This document shows positions 44,622 to 53,270 of a DNA stretch of 64,000 nucleotides, one piece after another. Every line of letters starts with the position of its first letter. Position 1 is the first letter of the stretch. Position numbers and translations under genes: made by a program. The notes beneath the pieces are model-generated. The model was not told where the DNA came from. It worked only from the letters and a program-made list of their open reading frames with translations, and ran no database searches. The stretch is from Mesorhizobium sp. Root552. GTDB lineage: Bacteria; Pseudomonadota; Alphaproteobacteria; Rhizobiales; Rhizobiaceae. The stretch spans positions 1-64,000 of the forward strand of contig NZ_LMFV01000023.1 of the NCBI RefSeq assembly GCF_001427285.1. The letters run 5' to 3'.

Positions 44622-45633
44622 GAAAACCTCAATCGGCGGAGCCGGCCTGATCGGCATTCTCATCCTCGCGGTCGTGCTGATCGCGGTGCCTCACCTGGTC
44701 AGTTTCTCGCAGCAGGAACTCTTGGTGCTGCTGACCATCAACGTCTTGGTCGTCGTCAGCTACCGCTTGCAGACGCTGACCGGCGAGTGGTCGCTGGCGC
44801 ACGTCGTCATGATGGGCGCAGGCGCTTACGGCAGCGCGCTGTTTGCCAAGAGCTTCGGCTTTCCGGTGCCGCTGGCGATGATTGCAGGCGCCATCACCGC
44901 CGGCGTGATCGCGACGGTGCTGAGCTTTCCGCTGTTTCGCATGAAGGGCTTCTACTTCCTGATCGGCTCGTTTGCCGCCGGCGAAATCCTTCGCCTGATC
45001 TGGAAGCGCTTCACCGACCCGTTCGGCGGACCGAAGGGCATCCAGCGCATTCCGGGTTTCCCGGAGATCGACCTCGGCTTCATCCACATCGATTTCTACG
45101 ACCCGGCCAACTACTACTACCTCGTGCTGGTCGTCGTGCTGGTGTCGCTGTGGGTGCTCTACCGGGTTGAGAAGTCGCGCATCGGACTGACCTTCCACGC
45201 CATCCACTGGCAGGACAAGCTGTCGGAATCGGTCGGCGTCGATGCCTTCCGCTACCGCATGCTGGCTTTCGTCATCGCCTCGTTCTTTGCCGGTCTGGCG
45301 GGTGCGCTTTATGCGCACTACCTCAGCACGGTCAATCCGAACCAGTTCGACGTCAACACCATGGTCTACGTGCTGATCTGGACCATCGTCGGCGGCACCA
45401 GCCGCTGGTATGGGCCGATCCTCGGCGTGGTGGCGCTTACCATCGTCGACGAGGTCATCCTGCGTTCCATCGGCGTCGATCAGGTCCGTCCGCTGCTCTA
45501 CGGCCTGATCCTCATCCTCGCCATCCTGTTCCTGCCCAACGGCTTGGAAAGCCTGGTCATCAAGGCGCGCGACGCCTTGCGCAACCGGGGTGGAGCCAAT
45601 CTGCCGAACGGCCAGGCGGTCGCGCGAAAGTAG
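44614..45633 (+). CDS. Branched-chain/urea-type ABC transporter permease (LivM-like)
   Basis: This 339-residue permease has a longer set of membrane segments. LTGEWSLAHVVMMGAGAYGSA lies at about residues 52-70, FRMKGFYFLIGSFAAGEILRL at about 108, and IVGGTSRWYGPILGV near residue 262. GTG at 44614 overlaps the upstream gene by eight bases and has GGAG in front; an ATG at 44575 would start inside the previous gene without family sequence. It ends the transporter operon; a terminator follows at 45669. Confidence 0.94.
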   Translation: MPEKTSIGGAGLIGILILAVVLIAVPHLVSFSQQELLVLLTINVLVVVSYRLQTLTGEWSLAHVVMMGAGAYGSALFAKSFGFPVPLAMIAGAITAGVIATVLSFPLFRMKGFYFLIGSFAAGEILRLIWKRFTDPFGGPKGIQRIPGFPEIDLGFIHIDFYDPANYYYLVLVVVLVSLWVLYRVEKSRIGLTFHAIHWQDKLSESVGVDAFRYRMLAFVIASFFAGLAGALYAHYLSTVNPNQFDVNTMVYVLIWTIVGGTSRWYGPILGVVALTIVDEVILRSIGVDQVRPLLYGLILILAILFLPNGLESLVIKARDALRNRGGANLPNGQAVARK

Positions 45634-45668
45634 CGCGGCGGCCGACGATAGGATCATTTTTAGATGCG

Positions 45669-45699
45669 AGAGCGCCGGACCGGTCCGGCGCTCTTTTCG
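45669..45699 (+). terminator. Intrinsic terminator of transporter operon
   Basis: AGAGCGCCGGACC and GGTCCGGCGCTCT make a perfect 26-base palindrome followed by TTTTCG. It lies 35 bases after the LivM-like stop. Confidence 0.85.
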
Positions 45700-45909
45700 T
45701 TTGTGAAGCATGTCGGCGGAATCGCCAACGGGTAGGGCAAAACCTATCCGAATGTGCGCCGGTGCATCTGATTGAGTAGGCCGCAACCAATGCCCGTAGC
45801 GTCATGAATCTATCTGGACAGGTGTTGTGAGAAGAGGGGCTGAAAAGGATCATTTCCCCAGAGCTACACAAAGGGTCCACGCACCCGACAATCCTCGGAG
45901 GAAATTTAC

Positions 45910-47112
45910 ATGGCCGGTTACAATCAGCTTTTCGTTCCAGGACCGACGAACGTCCCCGAAGTTGTCCGGCAGGCAATGAACATGCCGATGGAAGACATGC
46001 GCGCCTCGGACTATCCGACGTTCACGCGCGGACTTTTCCGCGACATCGCCAAGGTGTTCCGCAACGACAGCGGCCGCGTCTTCATCTTCCCGTCTTCCGG
46101 CACCGGCGCCTGGGAATCGGCGATCACCAACACCTTGGCCCCCGGCGACCGCGTTCTCATGTCCCGCTTCGGCCAGTTCTCGCACCTCTGGGTCGACATG
46201 GCCCAGCGCATGGGCCTCGATGTCGATGTGATCGATGTCGAATGGGGCACGGGCGTTCCGGTCGAGATCTATGCCGAGCGTCTTGCGGCCGACAAGGAGC
46301 ACCGCATCAAGGCCGTGTTCTGTACCCACAATGAAACCGCAACCGGCGTGACCAGCGACATCGCTGCCGTCCGCGCGGGCCTCGATGCGGCCAAGCACCC
46401 GGCACTGCTGTTCGTCGACGGCGTTTCTTCGGTCGGCTCGATCGATTTCCGCCAGACCGATTGGGGCGTGGACCTCGCCGTTTCCGGTTCGCAGAAGGGC
46501 TTCATGCTGCCGCCGGGCCTCGGCTTCCTCTCGGTCAGCCAGAAGGCGCTCGACGTCGCCAAGGACACGACCAAGAACAACCGCTCGAACCGCTGCTACT
46601 TCTCGTTCGAGGACATGATCCGCGCCAACGACACCGGCTACTTCCCCTACACGCCGGCGGTGCAGCTGCTACGCGGCCTGCGCGCCGCTCTCGACCTCAT
46701 TGAGGAAGAAGGCCTGGACAACATCTTCGAACGTCACAACCGGCTGGCTGAAGGCGTGCGCAAGGCGGTTTCCGCCTGGGGCCTGCGCCTCTGCGCCAAG
46801 GAACCGAAGTGGAATTCGGACACCGTCAGCGCCGTTCTGGCACCCGAAGGTATCGACAGCAACGAGATCGTCAAGCGCGCCTATGAGGCCTACAATGTCT
46901 CGCTCGGCGTCGGCCTGAGCAAGGTTGCCGGCAAGGTGTTCCGCATCGGCCATCTCGGCTGGATCAACGAGCCGATGGTTTGCGGCGCGCTGTCCGTGGT
47001 CGAGATGTCGCTGCGCGATTGCGGCGTCAAGGTAACCCCCGGCTCCGGTGTCGGTGCTGCGCTCGAGCACTACCGCCTGGCGGCCCAGAAGACCGTTGCC
47101 AAAGCAGCCTGA
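45910..47112 (+). CDS. sgaA: Serine-glyoxylate aminotransferase
   Basis: This 400-residue class V PLP aminotransferase transfers the amino group of serine to glyoxylate, giving hydroxypyruvate and glycine in the serine cycle. The N-terminal VPGPTNVPE motif is at about residues 9-17, SSGTGAWE (PLP phosphate region) at about 62-69, the PLP-binding Lys in VSGSQKGFMLPPGLGF (about 193-208) and RIGHLGWI near the C terminus (about 347). It leads the sgaA-mcl-mtkA-mtkB-hprA block. Around 276 bases upstream carry the transporter terminator and presumably this operon's promoter. Confidence 0.96.
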   Translation: MAGYNQLFVPGPTNVPEVVRQAMNMPMEDMRASDYPTFTRGLFRDIAKVFRNDSGRVFIFPSSGTGAWESAITNTLAPGDRVLMSRFGQFSHLWVDMAQRMGLDVDVIDVEWGTGVPVEIYAERLAADKEHRIKAVFCTHNETATGVTSDIAAVRAGLDAAKHPALLFVDGVSSVGSIDFRQTDWGVDLAVSGSQKGFMLPPGLGFLSVSQKALDVAKDTTKNNRSNRCYFSFEDMIRANDTGYFPYTPAVQLLRGLRAALDLIEEEGLDNIFERHNRLAEGVRKAVSAWGLRLCAKEPKWNSDTVSAVLAPEGIDSNEIVKRAYEAYNVSLGVGLSKVAGKVFRIGHLGWINEPMVCGALSVVEMSLRDCGVKVTPGSGVGAALEHYRLAAQKTVAKAA

Positions 47113-47130
47113 TCGGAGAGGTAGGAAAAG

Positions 47131-48096
47131 ATGAGCTACACCATCCACCATCTTCGCAAGCTGCGCCTCCAGCGCAGCGAACTCGCGGTGCCGGGTTCCA
47201 ATCCGGAAATGATCCGCAAGGCCGCCGACGGCGCTGCCGACTACATCTTCCTCGACATCGAGGATGCGGTCGCGCCGCCGGACAAGGAACGCGCCCGCGC
47301 CAACATCATTCAGGCGCTGAACGAGATTGACTGGCGCGCCCGCGGCAAGACCATCTCGGTTCGCATCAACGGCCTCGACACGCACTACATGTACCGCGAT
47401 GTCGTCGACGTGATGGAGCAGGCCGGCGACCGCCTCGACACCATCCTGGTGCCGAAGGTCGGCGTACCGTCCGACCTCTATATGGTCGAGGCCATGGTCA
47501 GCCAGATCGAGACGGCCAAGGGCTTCAAGACCAGGGTCGGCCTCGAAGCGCTGATCGAGACGGCGCTTGGCATGGCCAATGTCGAGGCAATCGCTGCCTT
47601 CGGCGGACGCCTTGAAGCGCTGCATTTCGGCGTCGCCGACTATTCCGCGAGCTGCAAAGCGCGCACCGTCAACATCGGCGGCCTCAATCCCGATTATCCG
47701 GGCGACCAGTGGCATTTCGCTATCTCGCGCATGACGGTTGCCTGCCGTGCCTACGGCTTGCGCGCCATCGACGGACCGTTCGGCGATTTCTCCGATCCGG
47801 AAGGCTACATCGCAGGGGCCAAGCGCGCCGCGGCTTTGGGCATCGAAGGCAAGTGGGCGATCCACCCCTCGCAGGTCGATCTTGCCAATTCGGTGTTCTC
47901 GCCACCGGAAAAGGAAGTCACCCGCGCACGCCGCATCATCGAAGTGCTGAAGGAAGCGGAGGAGCAGGGCAAGGGCGCTGCAGCTCTCGACGGCAAGATG
48001 ATCGACGCCGCGTCCGAGCGCATGGCCCGCAACGTGCTGGTCACGCATGACGCTATCGAGCAGTCGGCGCGCGCCCGCAAGGTGCCCGCAAACTAG
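47131..48096 (+). CDS. mcl: Malyl-CoA lyase
   Basis: This 321-residue CitE/HpcH-family lyase cleaves L-malyl-CoA to acetyl-CoA and glyoxylate, closing the serine cycle. Metal and substrate residues lie in YIFLDIEDAVAPPDKERAR (about 38-56), VRINGLDTHY (about 77-86, with the catalytic Arg), GLEALIETALGM (about 137, metal Glu) and the LHFGVADYSAS string (about 163-173). It follows sgaA by 18 bases and precedes mtkA by 121 bases, with a palindromic repeat in the gap. Beta-methylmalyl-CoA activity is also possible. Confidence 0.94.
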   Translation: MSYTIHHLRKLRLQRSELAVPGSNPEMIRKAADGAADYIFLDIEDAVAPPDKERARANIIQALNEIDWRARGKTISVRINGLDTHYMYRDVVDVMEQAGDRLDTILVPKVGVPSDLYMVEAMVSQIETAKGFKTRVGLEALIETALGMANVEAIAAFGGRLEALHFGVADYSASCKARTVNIGGLNPDYPGDQWHFAISRMTVACRAYGLRAIDGPFGDFSDPEGYIAGAKRAAALGIEGKWAIHPSQVDLANSVFSPPEKEVTRARRIIEVLKEAEEQGKGAAALDGKMIDAASERMARNVLVTHDAIEQSARARKVPAN

Positions 48097-48101
48097 GCCT
48101 T

Positions 48102-48135
48102 GATCCCGGAAAGCGGGACCCGGTTTCCGGGCGAT
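48102..48135. repeat. Intergenic palindrome, copy 3, between mcl and mtkA
   Basis: GATCCCGGAAA and TTTCCGGGCGATC flank GCGGGACCCGG. The pattern (CGGAAAGCGGGA..CGGTTTCCGGG..GATCACGG) is close to the copy at 20853. It interrupts the serine-cycle operon and may tune downstream expression. Confidence 0.65.
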
Positions 48136-48217
48136 CACGGTCTAACTATTTGATTTGCCGCATTTGGCGACGCGAGGCGAATGCACCTCGCTGCAAGATG
48201 CTTCAGGAGGAACTGAC

Positions 48218-49402
48218 ATGGATATTCATGAATACCAGGCCAAGGAACTTCTTTCGCGCTACTCGGTGCATATCCCGCGTGGCGGCCTAGCCTACAGCCC
48301 CGAACAGGCTGCCTATCGCGCCAGCGAGATCGGCGGTGGCAAGTGGGTGGTGAAGGCGCAGATCCATTCCGGTGCGCGCGGCAAGGCCGGCGGCATCCGC
48401 GTTTGCGCCTCGGACACCGAGGTTTCGGAAGCGGCGGAAGCCATGCTTGGTCGCAAGCTCGCAACCAAGCAGACCGGTCCCAAGGGCAAGCTCGTCTCGC
48501 GCCTCTACATCGAGGAAACGGTTGATATCCGCCAGGAAATCTATCTTGGCATGGTGCTCGACCGCAAATCCGAGCGCGTGATGATCGTGGCCTCGGCTTC
48601 CGGCGGCATGGAGATCGAGGAGATCGCCGAAAAGCAGCCCGACTCCATCATCCGCGCCACCGTCGATCCGGGTGCCGGCATGCAGCAGTTCCAGGCCCGC
48701 GAGATCGCCTTCGGTCTCGGCCTGGAAAACAGCCTGATCGGCAAGGCCGTGGACACGCTGCTCGGCTGCTATCGCGTCTTCCGCGACTACGACGCCTCGA
48801 TGCTGGAGATCAATCCGCTGGTGGTGACGCGTGACGGCAACCTGATCGCGCTCGACGCCAAGATGTCGTTCGACGAAAACGCGCTGTTCCGCCGCCCCGA
48901 GATTTCGGAGCTGCGGGACAAGTCGCAGGAAGACCCGCGCGAAACCTTCGCCAGCGACCGTGGCCTCTCCTATGTCGGCCTTGACGGCAATATCGGCTGC
49001 ATCATCAACGGCGCCGGCCTCGCCATGGCGACCATGGACATGATCAAGATCGCAGGCGGTGAGCCGGCGAACTTCCTCGACATCGGCGGCGGTGCTTCGC
49101 CTGAGCGCGTGGCCAAGGCATTCCGCGCCGTTCTCGCCGACAAGAACATCGAGACGATACTGGTCAACATCTTTGCCGGCATCAATCGTTGCGACTGGGT
49201 GGCAGAAGGCGTGGTCAAGGCCATGCGCGAGGTTGGCGTCAACGTGCCTCTGGTGGTTCGTCTGGCCGGCACCAACGTCGAGGAAGGCCGCAAGATCCTT
49301 GCCGAGTCCGGCGAAAAGGTCATCGTTGCCGAAACGCTCGCGGAGGCTGCCGAAAAGGCCGTCGAAGCGATGAAGAGCTTTTCCAAGTCGAAAAAGCACT
49401 GA
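48218..49402 (+). CDS. mtkA: Malate-CoA ligase beta subunit
   Basis: This 394-residue ATP-grasp subunit resembles succinyl-CoA synthetase beta. With MtkB it makes malyl-CoA from malate, CoA and ATP in the serine cycle. Signs are [12 protein letters not shown] at the N terminus, the ATP-grasp [14 protein letters not shown] (about 46-59), [10 protein letters not shown] metal site (about 194-203), [13 protein letters not shown] (about 287) and the [13 protein letters not shown] loop (about 319). Placement between mcl and mtkB separates it from the TCA-cycle sucC. ATG at 48218 follows CAGGAGGAA. Confidence 0.95.
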   Translation: MDIHEYQAKELLSRYSVHIPRGGLAYSPEQAAYRASEIGGGKWVVKAQIHSGARGKAGGIRVCASDTEVSEAAEAMLGRKLATKQTGPKGKLVSRLYIEETVDIRQEIYLGMVLDRKSERVMIVASASGGMEIEEIAEKQPDSIIRATVDPGAGMQQFQAREIAFGLGLENSLIGKAVDTLLGCYRVFRDYDASMLEINPLVVTRDGNLIALDAKMSFDENALFRRPEISELRDKSQEDPRETFASDRGLSYVGLDGNIGCIINGAGLAMATMDMIKIAGGEPANFLDIGGGASPERVAKAFRAVLADKNIETILVNIFAGINRCDWVAEGVVKAMREVGVNVPLVVRLAGTNVEEGRKILAESGEKVIVAETLAEAAEKAVEAMKSFSKSKKH

Positions 49403-49414
49403 AGGGAGGACGAA

Positions 49415-50314
49415 ATGAGCATTCTTCTCAATCACAGGACGCGCGTCGTCGTTCAGGGCCTGACCGGCAAGATCGGCAGCTTCCACGCAGCCGACATGAA
49501 GCGCTACGGCACCAATGTCGTGGGTGGCATTACGCCGGGCAAAGGCGGCATGGATCACAACGGCATTCCGGTGTTCAACACCGTCAAGGGCGCGGTGCGT
49601 GAGACCGGGGCCGAGGCCAGCATCGTGTTCGTCCCGCCGCCCTTCGCCGCGGATTCGATCATGGAAGCGGCTGATGCGGGCATCAAGTTTTGCGTCTGCA
49701 TCACCGACGGCATCCCTTCGCAGGACATGATGCGGGTGAAGCGCTACATGCGCCGCTTCCGTTATGAAGACCGCATGCGGCTGATCGGCCCCAATTGCGC
49801 CGGCATGATCACGCCCGGCCAGGCCATGATGGGCATCATGCCCGGCCATATTTATCTGCCGGGACGTGTCGGCATTGTTGGCCGGTCCGGAACTCTGGGC
49901 TATGAAGCTGCTTCGCAGATGAAGGAACTCGGCATTGGCGTTTCGACCAGTGTCGGCATCGGTGGCGACCCCATTAACGGTTCGTCATTCCTCGATATCC
50001 TAAAGCTGTTCGAACAGGATCCGGATACCGACGCTGTCGTCATGATCGGCGAGATCGGCGGACCGCAGGAGGCAGAGGCGGCCGAATGGGCCAGGCACAA
50101 TATGCGCAAGCCGCTGATCGCGTACATCGCCGGCCTATCCGCGCCGAAAGGCAAGCGCATGGGCCATGCGGGCGCCATCATCTCGGCCTTCGGCGAGTCG
50201 GCCCAGGAGAAGGTGGAAATCCTGCGCGACGCCGGCGTGACCATCGTGCCGACGCCAGCCGCATTCGGACCGACAGTTGCAAGCGTCCTCGAACAGCACC
50301 AGAAGGCCGCCTGA
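49415..50314 (+). CDS. mtkB: Malate-CoA ligase alpha subunit
   Basis: This 299-residue CoA-binding and phospho-His subunit is the partner of MtkA. Rossmann-type CoA-binding segment VVQGLTGKIGSFH is at about residues 11-23, GGITPGKGG at about 37-45, IGPNCAGMITPG near residue 125 and the active-site His in KRMGHAGAIIS (about 246-256). It follows mtkA by 12 bases. Sequence alone would also fit SucD; the serine-cycle operon decides. Confidence 0.95.
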   Translation: MSILLNHRTRVVVQGLTGKIGSFHAADMKRYGTNVVGGITPGKGGMDHNGIPVFNTVKGAVRETGAEASIVFVPPPFAADSIMEAADAGIKFCVCITDGIPSQDMMRVKRYMRRFRYEDRMRLIGPNCAGMITPGQAMMGIMPGHIYLPGRVGIVGRSGTLGYEAASQMKELGIGVSTSVGIGGDPINGSSFLDILKLFEQDPDTDAVVMIGEIGGPQEAEAAEWARHNMRKPLIAYIAGLSAPKGKRMGHAGAIISAFGESAQEKVEILRDAGVTIVPTPAAFGPTVASVLEQHQKAA

Positions 50315-50331
50315 CCCGACCAAGGTGCAAA

Positions 50332-50353
50332 GGGGCCGGCGCAAGCCGGCCCC
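50332..50353 (+). other. Intercistronic hairpin between mtkB and hprA
   Basis: GGGGCCGGC and GCCGGCCCC form a 9-bp stem with a GCAA tetraloop, a GNRA-type loop. There is no T tract, so an mRNA-processing or stability role fits better than termination. Confidence 0.65.
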
Positions 50354-50378
50354 GATCCCATACAAGCAGAGAGTGGAT

Positions 50379-51347
50379 ATGAAGCCTCGTGTAATCGTTA
50401 CCCGTCGCTGGCCGGCAGCGGTCGAGCAATTGCTGGCCGAGAATTTCGATGCGACCTTCAACCGGGGCGACGTTCCGCTCACCGCAACGCAGCTCAAGGC
50501 TGCGTTTTTGAATTTCGACGCGATCCTGCCGACCGTCAGCGACAAGCTGCCGAGGTCGGTCTTCCCGGACGCCGATATCCGCACCAAGCTCATCGCCAAC
50601 TATGGCGTCGGCTTCAGCCATATCGACATCGATGCTGCGCGCGACCACAAGATCGCCGTCACCAATACTCCTGGCGTGTTGACCGACTGCACCGCCGACA
50701 TTGCGCTCAGCCTGTTGCTTGCGGTTGCGCGGCGGGCAGGCGAGGGCGAGCGCCAGTTGCGCGCCGGCGAATGGCATGGCTGGTGCCCGACCCACATGAT
50801 CGGCACCAAGGTGACCGGCAAGACGCTTGGCATCATCGGCATGGGCCGCATCGGCAAGGCAGCCGCCAAGCGCGCCCATTTCGGCTTCGACATGGATATC
50901 GTCTTCTACAATCGTTCCAAGGTCGATGACGAGGAGACCCGCGCCATGGGCGCAAGGCAACTCGACTCCATAGAAGAAGTGTTGGCGCAATCCGATTTCG
51001 TGTCCCTGCATTGCCCTGGCGGTGCCGAGAACCGCCATCTGATCAATGCCGCCCGGCTTGCCGCAATGAAGAAGGGCGCGTTCCTTATCAATACGGCGCG
51101 TGGCGACGTGGTCGACCAGGACGCGCTGGTGGCGGCATTGGAGAGCGGTGGCATCGCCGGCGCCGGCCTTGACGTGTTCGCCAACGAGCCAGAAGTGCCG
51201 GCCGCGCTGGTAAAAATGGAAAATGTCGTGCTGTTGCCGCATCTGGGCAGCGCCACCGAGGAAACGCGCGTCGCCATGGGCATGAAGGCGTTTGAAAACC
51301 TCACGGCTTTCTTCGCCGGAAAACCCCTACCAGATAAGGTAGCGTAA
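50379..51347 (+). CDS. hprA: Hydroxypyruvate/glyoxylate reductase
   Basis: This 322-residue D-2-hydroxyacid dehydrogenase reduces hydroxypyruvate to D-glycerate with NAD(P)H in the serine cycle. The nucleotide motif GIIGMGRIGKAAAKRA is at about residues 151-166. Catalytic Arg lies in NTARGDVVDQDAL (about 236), Glu in FANEPEVP (about 265) and His in LLPHLGSATEETR (about 286). ATG at 50379 gives the standard start. It ends the serine-cycle operon, followed by a strong terminator. Glycerate kinase, the next enzyme, is not in the window. Confidence 0.94.
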   Translation: MKPRVIVTRRWPAAVEQLLAENFDATFNRGDVPLTATQLKAAFLNFDAILPTVSDKLPRSVFPDADIRTKLIANYGVGFSHIDIDAARDHKIAVTNTPGVLTDCTADIALSLLLAVARRAGEGERQLRAGEWHGWCPTHMIGTKVTGKTLGIIGMGRIGKAAAKRAHFGFDMDIVFYNRSKVDDEETRAMGARQLDSIEEVLAQSDFVSLHCPGGAENRHLINAARLAAMKKGAFLINTARGDVVDQDALVAALESGGIAGAGLDVFANEPEVPAALVKMENVVLLPHLGSATEETRVAMGMKAFENLTAFFAGKPLPDKVA

Positions 51348-51374
51348 ACGCGGGCATCGGAAGTTTCACTGTTC

Positions 51375-51410
51375 AGGCCCCGGACTTTTCAGTCCGGGGC
51401 CTTCGCTTTT
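51375..51410 (+). terminator. Intrinsic terminator after hprA
   Basis: AGGCCCCGGACT and AGTCCGGGGCCT form a perfect 12-bp stem around a TTTC loop, with CGCTTTTT following. It separates the serine-cycle operon from the mgs promoter. Confidence 0.9.
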
Positions 51411-51559
51411 TGTGAGCCGAATTCCGATTCACTGCTGATTCTGCAAAGGCTTAGCAATGCCGCGCCATTTCGTGCCCGTTTGGGTGTGCAAAGGCGATGC
51501 AGCAATTTCTCCGGTAGTACGCCCCGATTTTTCTTACGGGAATAAAAAATTCATGACAG

Positions 51560-51588
51560 TTGAATTTGCTATTGGAACCTGTTAGCTT
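51560..51588 (+). promoter_or_regulatory. Candidate sigma-70 promoter of mgs operon
   Basis: TTGAAT (51560-51565) and TAGCTT (51583-51588) are separated by 17 bases, in an AT-rich stretch 36 bases before the mgsA ATG. The short leader holds a GAGGT ribosome site. No activator site is evident. Confidence 0.45.
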
Positions 51589-51623
51589 CTTTTTCAGACA
51601 TCAAACTGGCTGAGGTAACGGCG

Positions 51624-52520
51624 ATGTGTGGAATTGTGGGACTTTTTTTGAAGGACAAGAAATTGGAGCCCCAGTTGGGCGCCCTGCTGTCCGAAATGCT
51701 CGTAACTATGACCGATCGCGGCCCGGACAGCGCCGGCATTGCCATCTACGGCAATGGCGCCAAGGGCCACGGCAAGATCACCATCCAGTCGCCGAACCCG
51801 GAAGCTGATTTCCAGGGTCTCGATGCCGAGCTCAGCAAGAAGATCGGCACCAAGGTGTCGTCGATCGTCAAGTCGACCCACGCTGTTTTCGACGTGCCGG
51901 TTGCGAAGCTCGAAGAGGCGCGCGCCGCTATCGCCGAACTGCGCCCGAACGCCCGCGTCATGGGTTCCGGTGAAGCCATTGAAATCTATAAGGAAGTTGG
52001 ACTTCCCGCGGAAGTGGTGAAGCGCTTCGACGTTACCAAGATGAGCGGCAGCCACGGCATCGGCCACACCCGCATGGCGACCGAGTCGGCTGTCACCACC
52101 TTGGGTGCGCACCCCTTCTCGACCGGTCCCGACCAGTGCCTGGTGCACAATGGCTCGCTGTCGAACCACAACAACCTGCGTCGTGAGATGATCCGCGACG
52201 GCATGCGCTTCGAGACCGAGAACGACACCGAAGTCGCGGCTGCCTATCTCTCCTCCAAGATTGCCCATGGGCAGAACCTCGGCGAGGCGCTGGAATCGAG
52301 CCTCAACGACCTCGACGGCTTCTTCACTTTCGTCGTTGGCACCAAGAATGGCTTCGGCGTCGTTCGCGACCCGATTGCCTGCAAGCCCGCCGTCATGGCC
52401 GAAACCGACCAGTACGTTGCTTTCGGCTCGGAATACCGCGCGCTGGCCAACCTGCCCGGCATCGAAAATGCCCGGGTCTGGGAGCCGGAACCCTCAACCG
52501 TTTATTTCTGGGAGCACTGA
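51624..52520 (+). CDS. mgsA: N-methylglutamate synthase subunit A (glutamine-amidotransferase-like)
   Basis: This 298-residue protein is of the class II glutamine amidotransferase (GltB N-terminal/GlxB) type. MCGIVGLFLKD provides the catalytic N-terminal Cys2. TDRGPDSAGIAIYG is at about residues 31-44, GIGHTRMATES at about 148 and LVHNGSLSNHN near residue 173. In the N-methylglutamate pathway, MgsABC converts gamma-glutamylmethylamide (or glutamate plus methylamine) to N-methylglutamate, and this subunit releases methylamine from the amide. It is the first gene of mgsABC-gmaS-mgdABCD. Confidence 0.94.
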   Translation: MCGIVGLFLKDKKLEPQLGALLSEMLVTMTDRGPDSAGIAIYGNGAKGHGKITIQSPNPEADFQGLDAELSKKIGTKVSSIVKSTHAVFDVPVAKLEEARAAIAELRPNARVMGSGEAIEIYKEVGLPAEVVKRFDVTKMSGSHGIGHTRMATESAVTTLGAHPFSTGPDQCLVHNGSLSNHNNLRREMIRDGMRFETENDTEVAAAYLSSKIAHGQNLGEALESSLNDLDGFFTFVVGTKNGFGVVRDPIACKPAVMAETDQYVAFGSEYRALANLPGIENARVWEPEPSTVYFWEH

Positions 52521-52524
52521 GAGC

Positions 52525-53262
52525 ATGCACGCGACCAATCTGGCCACAGCTCCAGCGAGCAAAGTTAACTACGAACCGAAGGTGTTCGACCTCAGCAAGA
52601 TCACCTTGCGTGAGTTCAACCAGGCTCTTCATTCGATCCAGGACGGCACCAACGCGACCAGCTGGGAAGTTATCAATCCCAAGGGCAGCCATGCCGTGGC
52701 TGCCGGCGCAGAGCACCCGATCTCCATCGATGTGAAGGGCAGCGTCGGCTACTACTGCGGCGGCATGAACCAGAAGAGCACGATCACCGTGCATGGTTCG
52801 GCGGGCCCGGGCGTCGGCGAAAACATGATGTCCGGCACCATCGTCGTGAAGGGCGATGCCAGCCAGTACGCCGGTGCGACCGGCCGTGGCGGCCTGCTCG
52901 TCATCGAAGGCAACGCCTCCTCGCGTTGCGGCATCTCGATGAAGGGCATCAACATCGTGGTGCGCGGCAACATCGGCCACATGTCGGCCTTCATGGCCCA
53001 GTCGGGCAACCTCGTTGTTCTCGGCGACGCCGGCGACGCCTTCGGCGACTCCATCTATGAGGCCCGCCTGTTCGTTCGCGGCAAGGTGAAGAGCCTTGGC
53101 GCCGACTGCATCGAGAAGGAAATGCGCCCCGAGCACATCGAGATCCTCAAGGATCTGCTGGCCAAAGCGGGCATCACCGATGTCAAGCCGGAGGAGTTCA
53201 AGCGCTACGGTTCCGCGCGCACCCTCTACAACTTCAATATCGACAACGCCGACGCGTACTGA
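52525..53262 (+). CDS. mgsB: N-methylglutamate synthase subunit B (GltB C-terminal beta-helix type)
   Basis: This 245-residue protein corresponds to the GXGXG beta-helix domain of glutamate synthase (GlxC). Repeated Gly-rich turns are seen (GSVGYYCGGMNQ, GPGVGENMMSG, YAGATGRGG, GHMSAFMAQSG, AGDAFGDSIYEA). This domain has no catalysis of its own and positions the other subunits. ATG at 52525 lies four bases after the mgsA stop. Separate genes for the three GltB domains are typical of this pathway. Confidence 0.94.
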   Translation: MHATNLATAPASKVNYEPKVFDLSKITLREFNQALHSIQDGTNATSWEVINPKGSHAVAAGAEHPISIDVKGSVGYYCGGMNQKSTITVHGSAGPGVGENMMSGTIVVKGDASQYAGATGRGGLLVIEGNASSRCGISMKGINIVVRGNIGHMSAFMAQSGNLVVLGDAGDAFGDSIYEARLFVRGKVKSLGADCIEKEMRPEHIEILKDLLAKAGITDVKPEEFKRYGSARTLYNFNIDNADAY

Positions 53263-53270
53263 GGTAGAAC

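Noticed and set aside
48218..50314. Succinyl-CoA synthetase sucCD
   Set aside because: Sequence type is shared, but placement between mcl and hprA in a serine-cycle operon points to malate-CoA ligase.
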